Below, one piece after another: positions 33,191 through 40,385 of a stretch of 43,080 nucleotides of DNA (the first letter of the stretch is position 1; each line of letters starts with the position of its first letter). The notes under the pieces were generated by a model, which searched no databases, was not told the DNA's origin, and saw nothing but the letters and a program-made list of their open reading frames with translations. This stretch comes from Lachnospiraceae bacterium UBA7199. Its GTDB lineage: Bacteria; Bacillota; Clostridia; Lachnospirales; Lachnospiraceae. Both the position numbers and the translations under genes were made by a program. Where the stretch lies: assembly GCA_002490775.1 (NCBI GenBank), contig DKUR01000071.1, positions 1 to 43,080 of the forward strand, in the 5' to 3' direction.

Positions 33191-34399
33191 ATGTCAGATC
33201 GAAAATATATTGTAGTATTAGGGGACGGAATGGCGGATGAACCCATTGCGCAGTTGGGAGGAAAAACACCTCTTGCCTATGCAGATACACCGGCTCTGGA
33301 CAGATTAAGCAAGCTTTCAGAAATAGGAATGGTGCATACCATTCCTGAGGGGATGAAGCCTGGCTCGGATACTGCCAATCTTTCTGTATTGGGATACGAT
33401 CCTAAAATTTATTATTCAGGACGCTCTCCCTTAGAGGCACTTAGCATAGGGGTGCCTATGAAGGATACGGATGTTGCACTTCGCTGTAATATAGTAACCA
33501 TTTCGGAAAATGAAGCTGCCTTTGAGGAACAAACGATCATTGACCATAGTTCAGGGGAGATCAGTACGGAGGATTGTGCAGTCCTTTTGGAGGCTGTAAG
33601 GAAAGAACTGGAAAATGAAACTTATCAGTTTTATGTGGGTACCAGCTACCGCCACTGCCTGATTTGGAATCAGGGAAAGGTACTTGAACTATCCCAGCCC
33701 CATGATGTGCTTGGGCAGGTGATAGGTCAATTCCTGCCAGAAGAACCGACGCTTTTATATATGATGAAGAGAAGCTATGAGATTTTAGTAAACCACCCAA
33801 TCAACAAGGAGCGGAAAAGGAAGGGATTAAATCCTGCCAACTGCTGCTGGTTCTGGGGGGCAGGAACAAAGCCTATGCTTTCTTCCTTTGAGGAAAAGAC
33901 AGGACTTAAGGGTATGATGGTTTCGGCTGTGGATCTTTTAAAAGGAATTGCAGTAGGCGCAGGCATGGGTGTTGCAAAAGTAGAAGGTGCTAACGGTAGT
34001 CTGCATACCAATTATGAAGGAAAGGTGCAGGCAGCAGTTTCGGCACTTTACAATGGATATGACTTTGTGTACATTCATGTGGAGGCCCCGGATGAAATGG
34101 GACATCAGGGCAGTGTGGAAAAGAAAGTGCAGGCCATTACCTATTTAGATCAAAGAGTGATTGGGCCGCTGACACAGATTCTTGATCAGGATAAGGTAAG
34201 TTACAGGCTTTTGGTGATGCCGGATCATCCCACGCCCATCCGGGTAAGAACCCACACTTCTGACAGTGTGCCTTATTTGTTATATGACAGCGGTTCTCCC
34301 AAAAAGGAAAGCTGGAATTACAATGAAAAGGAAGCATCAGAAAGTGGTAATTTTGTGCCTTTGGGGCATACAATAATAGATAGACTTTTAGGCAAATAG
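33191..34399 (+). CDS. Putative homoserine kinase of the apgM (phosphoglycerate mutase-like) family
   Basis: Alkaline-phosphatase-superfamily protein of 402 residues from the ATG at 33191 (AGAGGA upstream). Metal-site motifs are YIVVLGDGMADEP at the start, PGSDTANLSVLGYDP with the Ser/Thr nucleophile region, HVEAPDEMGHQG and MPDHPTPIRVRTHTSD near the end. By sequence alone it would be called cofactor-independent phosphoglycerate mutase. Its place between hom and lysC matches the subgroup long proposed to act as homoserine kinase (TIGR02535-type) in genomes lacking GHMP-type ThrB. The kinase role is inference; glycolytic activity is the alternative. Confidence 0.8.
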   Translation: MSDRKYIVVLGDGMADEPIAQLGGKTPLAYADTPALDRLSKLSEIGMVHTIPEGMKPGSDTANLSVLGYDPKIYYSGRSPLEALSIGVPMKDTDVALRCNIVTISENEAAFEEQTIIDHSSGEISTEDCAVLLEAVRKELENETYQFYVGTSYRHCLIWNQGKVLELSQPHDVLGQVIGQFLPEEPTLLYMMKRSYEILVNHPINKERKRKGLNPANCCWFWGAGTKPMLSSFEEKTGLKGMMVSAVDLLKGIAVGAGMGVAKVEGANGSLHTNYEGKVQAAVSALYNGYDFVYIHVEAPDEMGHQGSVEKKVQAITYLDQRVIGPLTQILDQDKVSYRLLVMPDHPTPIRVRTHTSDSVPYLLYDSGSPKKESWNYNEKEASESGNFVPLGHTIIDRLLGK

Positions 34400-34424
34400 A
34401 GTTTACATGAGGAGATAACAGTTT

Positions 34425-35744
34425 ATGAAAAAGGTAGTAAAGTTTGGCGGAAGTTCTTTAGCCAGTGCAGAGCAGTTTAAGAAGGTGGGGGATATCATTC
34501 ACGCAGATGCCGAAAGACGTTATGTGATTCCTTCTGCGCCGGGAAAGAGGTTTGCTGATGATACCAAAGTGACGGATATGCTGTATGCATGTTATCATTT
34601 GGCTGAAACAGGGAAAGATTTTAGAAAAATGCTTGCAGAAATTGCAGCACGCTATCAGGAAATTATAGACGGGCTTTCCCTTTCTACTTCTTTAAAGGAA
34701 GAATTTAAAATCATAGAAAAGAATTTTAAGGAGAAAGCAGGAGAAAATTACGCTGCTTCCAGAGGAGAATATTTAAACGGTATCATTATGGCTGCATACT
34801 TAGGCTATGAATTTATTGATGCAGCAGAGGTGATCCGGTTTAAAGAAAATGGTGATTTTGATGCGGAGTTAACCAATGAGATTCTTAAAAAACGTCTTGC
34901 AGAAGTTGACCGCGCTGTTATTCCGGGATTTTATGGTTCCTATGAAGATGGACGGATAAAAACCTTTTCAAGGGGCGGCTCGGACATTACAGGCTCTATT
35001 GCTGCCAGGGCGGCAAAGGCCGATGTATATGAGAATTGGACAGATGTGTCAGGCTTTCTTGTTGCCGACCCCAGAATTATCCAAAATCCTGAAGGAATTG
35101 AGACAATTACTTATAGAGAACTGCGCGAATTATCTTATATGGGCGCCAGTGTTTTACATGAAGATGCTATTTTCCCCGTAAGAAGAGAAGGCATTCCAAT
35201 CAATATCAGAAATACCAATCAGCCAGAGGATGAGGGAACATGGATCGTGGAGAGCACCTGTCAGAAATCAAGATATGTAATTACAGGGATTGCAGGAAAA
35301 AAAGGATTTTGTTCAGTCAACATTGAAAAGGCAATGATGAATTCGGAAATTGGATTTGGAAGAAAGGTGCTGCAGGCCTTTGAGGATAATGGAATTTCCT
35401 TTGAACATGTGCCTTCGGGTATTGATACCATGACCGTATTTGTACATCAGGATGAGTTTATCGATAAGGAGCAAAAGGTAGTGTCTGCAATCCACAGACT
35501 TGCAGATCCTGACAGCGTGGATATAGAAGCAGACTTAGCACTGGTGGCAGTAGTAGGACGGGGCATGAAATCCACCAGGGGAACTGCAGGACGTATCTTT
35601 TCTGCACTGGCTCATGCAAATGTAAATGTTAAGATGATCGATCAGGGCTCCAGTGAGCTTAATATCATTATTGGAGTGGCCAATGATGATTTTGAAACTG
35701 CAATCAAGGCGATTTATGATATTTTCGTAGAGTCGCAATTATAA
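34425..35744 (+). CDS. lysC: Aspartate kinase
   Basis: First step of the aspartate pathway, phosphorylating aspartate. 439 residues: amino-acid-kinase domain with VVKFGGSSLASAEQFKKV at the start and FSRGGSDITGSIAAR near residue 190, then two ACT domains (GFCSVNIEKAMMN and VAVVGRGMKSTRGTAGRIF, with SSELNIIIGV) for feedback by lysine or threonine. GAGGAG precedes the ATG. Last gene of the operon; its stop is 8 bases from the stop of the opposing gene. thrC is not in the window. Confidence 0.96.
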   Translation: MKKVVKFGGSSLASAEQFKKVGDIIHADAERRYVIPSAPGKRFADDTKVTDMLYACYHLAETGKDFRKMLAEIAARYQEIIDGLSLSTSLKEEFKIIEKNFKEKAGENYAASRGEYLNGIIMAAYLGYEFIDAAEVIRFKENGDFDAELTNEILKKRLAEVDRAVIPGFYGSYEDGRIKTFSRGGSDITGSIAARAAKADVYENWTDVSGFLVADPRIIQNPEGIETITYRELRELSYMGASVLHEDAIFPVRREGIPINIRNTNQPEDEGTWIVESTCQKSRYVITGIAGKKGFCSVNIEKAMMNSEIGFGRKVLQAFEDNGISFEHVPSGIDTMTVFVHQDEFIDKEQKVVSAIHRLADPDSVDIEADLALVAVVGRGMKSTRGTAGRIFSALAHANVNVKMIDQGSSELNIIIGVANDDFETAIKAIYDIFVESQL

Positions 35745-35752
35745 TCATAAAA

Positions 35753-36619
35753 CTAATAGAGATTTTCTTCAAGCATCTGGGAAAAATCAATGCTTTCATC
35801 CCAGAGAAATTCCAGATATTTTTTTCCGGTGTCTATCCGTTCAGAGGTGGATATGATTCCAAGTATCGGTACAGACTGCTGATAGGCGCCGGTTTTTTGT
35901 GCAAAAGGAGAATCGGTCATATAAATACCTACGGGGACAGGCTCTGCCATGTTTTCCGGATGGCGGTGGCTTTCTGCTTCCGCAAATATTTTTTCTAATG
36001 CTTCTTCCTCAGAAACATCCATATTGTTCATTTCCTCTGTATCATCAACATAATAGGAATCTTCGTCGGCACGCAGCACCTCTGCATGATCAACATAGTA
36101 TAAAAGGTCATTGTACCTGCTTAATTCCTCATCGCTTAGAATGGTTCTTAAATCCACAAACATTTCACTCAAAGCATGGTTATAAAAAACATCAGAATCC
36201 ATCATTGCAGCATCAAGGTCGCCGGCCTGTACCAAAGCAGCCAGTTTTTGAGAGGCTGCCATATCATACTGGGTGTAAGTGCGTAAGGAGATGTTCATAG
36301 TGGTATCAATGAGACAGTCATAATTTTCCGTATCCAGTTCTGCATACTCCGCAAAGGAAGAAGACAGGCTTTCACTGGAAACCTGTGAGGAATGAAACAT
36401 ATAGGCGCAAAAAACAGAGTCCTTTGCTGTAGTGATGTCGTGAATGAAAGTCACTGCCAGAATGAGAACGAAGATGCATACAAAAGTATGGATTTTATAA
36501 TAGTCCCAGAAATAGGTCAACTTACCTTTTAAAGACATATCTTTCGTTTTTAACTGCTGCTGCCGGATCTCATCACGGACGCCCTGATATTCTCCAGGAA
36601 CTTTACCTTTTCTTGACAT
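35753..36619 (-). CDS. Membrane-anchored protein of unknown function
   Basis: 288 residues with a charged N-terminal segment (about 1-40), one transmembrane helix (HTFVCIFVLILAVTFIHDI), and an extracytoplasmic domain. The domain has a periplasmic-binding-protein feel (LVQAGDLDAAMMDSDVFYNHA, FVDLRTILSDEELSRY), which fits a distant solute-binding-like fold, but I do not recognise a family. GGAGGAAT lies 7 bases before the ATG. It is transcribed towards lysC and away from the DUF6106-like gene. Confidence 0.85.
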   Translation of the reverse strand: MSRKGKVPGEYQGVRDEIRQQQLKTKDMSLKGKLTYFWDYYKIHTFVCIFVLILAVTFIHDITTAKDSVFCAYMFHSSQVSSESLSSSFAEYAELDTENYDCLIDTTMNISLRTYTQYDMAASQKLAALVQAGDLDAAMMDSDVFYNHALSEMFVDLRTILSDEELSRYNDLLYYVDHAEVLRADEDSYYVDDTEEMNNMDVSEEEALEKIFAEAESHRHPENMAEPVPVGIYMTDSPFAQKTGAYQQSVPILGIISTSERIDTGKKYLEFLWDESIDFSQMLEENLY

Positions 36620-36772
36620 ATACGCATTCCTCCAAAACTGGCATTTACAAAATTACCGCAAAGCACATACACTAATCATAACGATTTTGCAAAACAGTGT
36701 CAATGCGGAGGCATTTCGGTTCTATAAAAAATAAATAAAAAAAGAATAAACATTTTAAATCTGCCAATCTCC

Positions 36773-36801
36773 TTGAAAGTTTCCAGGAAATATAATATTA
36801 T
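36773..36801 (+). promoter_or_regulatory. Promoter of the DUF6106-like gene
   Basis: TTGAAA (36773-36778), 17 bases, TATTAT (36796-36801), in a divergent gap of 231 bases. No operator was identified. Confidence 0.6.
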
Positions 36802-36850
36802 TATATAAGTATCTTTTTACCCTTTTGGGAAGATTTCGGAAAGGAAATGG

Positions 36851-37351
36851 ATGATTATGAATGAAACATATGTAGAATGGCTTGTGAAAAGAAAGACTCC
36901 GGCGTATATGACGTTTCTTAAAATTTTATTTACGGTACTGGCAGTCTTCTTTATACTAATTGGACTTTTGCTGCTTCCGGCGCTTTTGATCGGCATTGCC
37001 TGCGGAGTGGCAGCTTATTTTATTACCCTGAATGCAGATTTGGAGTATGAGTATCTTTATGTGGACAAGGAGCTTACCATAGATAAGATTATGGCAAGGA
37101 GCCGGCGGAAAAGAGTTGCGGTTTTCAGTCTGGACAAGATGGAAATCGTGGCACCAGTGAAATCCTGGCATCTGGACAATTATAAAAACAGAAGCGAAAA
37201 GGCTGTTGACTATAGTTCAGGAGAGGAAAAGCAGCCTGATAAAAGATTTGTATTTTATTATGATGGACAGAAAAAGATTATTTTTGAGCCAAATGAGGAG
37301 ATGATCAAGGCGATGCAGCTTGTAGCACCCAGAAAGGTGTTTAAAGACTAA
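36851..37351 (+). CDS. DUF6106-like membrane protein
   Basis: 166 residues. Two adjacent transmembrane helices (FLKILFTVLAVFFILIGLLL and LPALLIGIACGVAAYFITL) are followed by a soluble domain with EYEYLYVDKELTIDKIMARSRRK and RFVFYYDGQKKIIFEPNEEM. The pattern matches DUF6106, a family of unknown role common in Lachnospiraceae. The domain may be a PH-like fold. AAGGA precedes the ATG at 36851; the ATG at 36857 is an alternative. Confidence 0.8.
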   Translation: MIMNETYVEWLVKRKTPAYMTFLKILFTVLAVFFILIGLLLLPALLIGIACGVAAYFITLNADLEYEYLYVDKELTIDKIMARSRRKRVAVFSLDKMEIVAPVKSWHLDNYKNRSEKAVDYSSGEEKQPDKRFVFYYDGQKKIIFEPNEEMIKAMQLVAPRKVFKD

Positions 37352-37474
37352 AGGGAAAGCAATTTTACCTTCCCGGATTAAGCGCCCGCTAAGGCGGACG
37401 GACGGGGGCAAAATGAAAAGAATATATTAGTTGTTTGCTTTTGTGCAAAGATAAACAGGAAGGAAAAAATATAA

Positions 37475-37867
37475 ATGATAACTGATCAACTGAATAAAGT
37501 AATAGAAAAATATGAAATTAGTAAAACACAGAATATAATTTATGGAACTAATATTCCAAGGCTTAATGCAGTAATTCCTACACCTTGGAGAACTTATTTA
37601 AGCTTTGAGAAATCAGAATTTTATTTTTTCTACTTTGATGAACTGGGTATAAAAATATATCTTAGAAATGCAGAAGGATATGTTGAAATCCCTTGGGATG
37701 ATATACTTGAATTTGAAATAAGTCATTTATCTATTGCTGGTAAAATGGTAATTAAAACTAAAGATGATACATATAAATTTCAGATAAATAGATTTGTGGT
37801 AGGATGTCCTTGGATTAAAACAAATACGAAATATTTAGAAAGTGTAAATTATTTTTATAATAAATAG
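37475..37867 (+). CDS. Hypothetical protein, possible PH-like fold
   Basis: 130 residues, AT-rich compared with its neighbours. The strand-rich middle (FYFFYFDELGIKIYLRNAEGYVEIPWDDILEFEIS) followed by KMVIKTKDDTYKFQINRFVVG resembles bacterial PH-like domains (transporter-adjacent YvbH/YdbT style), but this is a guess from pattern. AGGAAGGAAA lies 8 bases before the ATG. It sits next to a decayed transposase, so transfer is possible. Confidence 0.65.
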   Translation: MITDQLNKVIEKYEISKTQNIIYGTNIPRLNAVIPTPWRTYLSFEKSEFYFFYFDELGIKIYLRNAEGYVEIPWDDILEFEISHLSIAGKMVIKTKDDTYKFQINRFVVGCPWIKTNTKYLESVNYFYNK

Positions 37868-37951
37868 GTAATTGCAAAACGATTTCGCAATCTTAATTCC
37901 AAACAAGGAAAAATCCTGTGGAGCGGGATTTCACGGATGAAACAACAAGGT

Positions 37952-38792
37952 TCATATTTTAGGCACACCAAATAAACCGGCTTTTGTTTTTGCAGTACCT
38001 TCCGGTTTCATAGGTAGAGAAGGGTCATGCGGACAACAGGGAATGTCGTCAGCATTGATGATAAAATCCGGATTTTTTCTCTACAATGATATCGGGATGG
38101 GTATTCATAAAGTCTTTGTTGTAGAAGGAAATATGGCGAATGATGCCCAGTCCGTTGGTTACAATGCCAAACTTGAAAACATAACAAAAATGTCCGTTGA
38201 TATAAAGCTGTTTAATTTCGGGGTTTGCGGTTGCATAAGATGGCATGTTTCCATAAGCAGCTTTGTATGGGTCATAGTTTGAATCAAAGCCCTGGGCTTT
38301 TGCACAAGCCTTCAGCTGCCTGATGATACGGTTAGCATATTTGGGATTGTTTTCCGTAACGAACGCTTCAATACCGGAGGAATCAAAGATAGTCATATCG
38401 GCTTTGGCAGAGTCAATTGCCTGGCAGATGGGCTCGGTGAGATCAACCAAGATATCGAAGACAGACTGCAGGTCGGATAAAAAGTTCTGTTTGAAGAGGG
38501 TAATTTTGGAAGCATCTGGGACCTTGGAGAAACCGCAGAAATCCCTGAGAGGTTTTGAATATGCCAGAAAGACTAAAAGAAGCTGGTCTGTAGGGATGGA
38601 GAAGATACGCTGGATAATGAGTGCCCATAGAAAGGCACATAAAGGGTATTTACGGGTTCTGCCCGTTGATGCATAGAAATGATTACGAAAAGTAATCGGA
38701 ATAATTTCATCAATGTCGATATGTTGTTCTAATAGAGACAGAAACGCAGGCTTGTCAGATTCAAACCATATCCAGTGAGGAGTTATTTGTTT
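37952..38792 (-). pseudogene. Decayed transposase remnant
   Basis: The minus strand is open from 38792 to a stop at 38049 with a transposase-like sequence (EQHIDIDEIIPITFRNHFYA, then KYPLCAFLWALIIQRIFS, LRDFCGFSKVPDASKITLF, DSSGIEAFVTENNPKYANR). No ATG start is left at its beginning. After EKKSG the frame breaks, and NADDIPCCPHDPSLPMKPEG continues in another frame until a stop at 37952. Intact relatives (IS1182-like, from memory) have about 80 more residues between these parts and a longer C-terminus, so the copy is internally deleted and inactive. No clear terminal inverted repeats found. Confidence 0.75.
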
Positions 38793-38828
38793 TTAGCAAC
38801 AAAAAAATGCCGTATTTATGCGGCTTGT

Positions 38829-38845
38829 GGCGTTTCACAAACGCC
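38829..38845. other. Hairpin in the guaB leader
   Basis: GGCGTTT-CAC-AAACGCC forms a perfect 7-bp hairpin 32 bases before the guaB start. A second, weaker hairpin (GCCG/CGGC, 38809-38824) adjoins. No U-tract follows on the plus strand, so this is not a clear terminator. It may be a leftover end of the neighbouring insertion sequence or an mRNA-stabilising stem. Confidence 0.45.
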
Positions 38846-38877
38846 TAAAAAGAATATATATTACAGGAGGAGAGAAA

Positions 38878-40332
38878 ATGGGCCAGATAATTGGAGAAGG
38901 AATTACCTTTGATGACGTACTGCTTGTACCGTCCTATTCGAAGATCGTTCCTAATGAAGTGGATCTAACAACATGGCTGACCAAAAAGATCAAGCTGAAC
39001 ATTCCTATGATGAGTGCAGGGATGGATACTGTGACAGAGCACAGGATGGCGATTGCCATGGCAAGGCAGGGTGGAATAGGTATTATCCATAAGAACATGT
39101 CTATTGAAGAGCAGGCAGAAGAGGTGGATAAGGTAAAAAGATCTGAAAATGGTGTAATTACAGATCCTTTTTCTTTAACACCAGAACATACCTTAGGGGA
39201 TGCGGATGCACTGATGGCGAAGTTCAGAATTTCCGGTGTGCCCATTACCGAAGGACGAAAGCTGGTAGGTATTATTACCAACAGGGATTTAAAATTTGAA
39301 ACAGATTTATCGAAAAAAATCAAAGAGTCTATGACTTCAGAAGGACTGATTACTGCTAAGGCAGGTATTACTCTTGAGGAGGCAAAGCAGATTCTTGCAA
39401 AGGCAAGAAAAGAGAAGCTTCCTATCGTAGATGATGACTATAATCTGGTAGGTCTTATCACAATCAAAGATATTGAAAAGACAATTAAATATCCCTTATC
39501 GGCTAAGGATGAACAGGGAAGGCTTTTGTGCGGCGCAGGCGTGGGGATCACTGCAAATGTTTTAGACCGGGTTGGTGCGCTGGTGGATGCAAAAGTCGAT
39601 GTTGTTGTGCTTGACAGTGCACATGGCCATTCTGAAAATGTACTCCGCTGTATCAGAATGATTAAGGAAAAATTTCCTGATCTTCAGGTGATTGCAGGAA
39701 ATGTGGCTACAGGAGCAGCGACAAAGGATTTGATTGCGGCAGGGGCAGATGCAGTTAAAGTAGGGATCGGCCCAGGTTCTATCTGTACCACCCGTGTGGT
39801 GGCAGGCATCGGCGTACCACAGATTACTGCCATTATGGACTGCTATGCTGTGGCAAGAGAATATCAGATTCCGATCATTGCAGACGGAGGCATTAAGTAT
39901 TCAGGCGATATGACAAAAGCCATTGCTGCCGGCGGAAATGTATGTATGATGGGAAGTATGTTTGCTGGCTGTGATGAAAGCCCCGGAACCTTTGAACTGT
40001 ATCAGGGACGTAAATATAAGGTTTACAGAGGGATGGGATCTATTGCTGCTATGGAAAATGGAAGCAAGGACCGTTATTTCCAGGAAAATGCTAAAAAGCT
40101 TGTACCGGAAGGTGTAGAAGGACGTGTAGCTTATAAAGGAACCGTGGAAGATACTGTATTTCAGTTGATGGGCGGCCTGCGTTCCGGTATGGGATATTGT
40201 GGAACAAGCAGCATTGAAGAATTGAAGGAAAACGGAAGATTTATTAAAATTTCTGCCGCTTCACTTAAGGAAAGCCATCCTCATGATATTCATATTACAA
40301 AAGAAGCTCCAAATTATAGCGTGGACGAATAA
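38878..40332 (+). CDS. guaB: IMP dehydrogenase
   Basis: Oxidises IMP to XMP with NAD, the committed step to GMP. 484 residues from the ATG at 38878 (AGGAGGAGAG upstream); the ORF opens at 38818. A (beta/alpha)8 barrel is interrupted by two CBS domains (about 90-205). The catalytic loop is VGIGPGSICTTRVVAG with Cys near residue 300, followed by ADGGIKYSGD, MMGSMFAGCDESPG and the flap with KLVPEGVEGRVAYKG. No purine riboswitch was found upstream. Confidence 0.97.
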   Translation: MGQIIGEGITFDDVLLVPSYSKIVPNEVDLTTWLTKKIKLNIPMMSAGMDTVTEHRMAIAMARQGGIGIIHKNMSIEEQAEEVDKVKRSENGVITDPFSLTPEHTLGDADALMAKFRISGVPITEGRKLVGIITNRDLKFETDLSKKIKESMTSEGLITAKAGITLEEAKQILAKARKEKLPIVDDDYNLVGLITIKDIEKTIKYPLSAKDEQGRLLCGAGVGITANVLDRVGALVDAKVDVVVLDSAHGHSENVLRCIRMIKEKFPDLQVIAGNVATGAATKDLIAAGADAVKVGIGPGSICTTRVVAGIGVPQITAIMDCYAVAREYQIPIIADGGIKYSGDMTKAIAAGGNVCMMGSMFAGCDESPGTFELYQGRKYKVYRGMGSIAAMENGSKDRYFQENAKKLVPEGVEGRVAYKGTVEDTVFQLMGGLRSGMGYCGTSSIEELKENGRFIKISAASLKESHPHDIHITKEAPNYSVDE

Positions 40333-40385
40333 GATAGCAGATCGTGCAGGGCTTGACAGAGGGTGTGGAAGGGAGTATAGAGCTT

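Noticed and set aside
38650..38877. Purine riboswitch before guaB
   Set aside because: None of the conserved core of the purine aptamer is visible; only simple hairpins are present.
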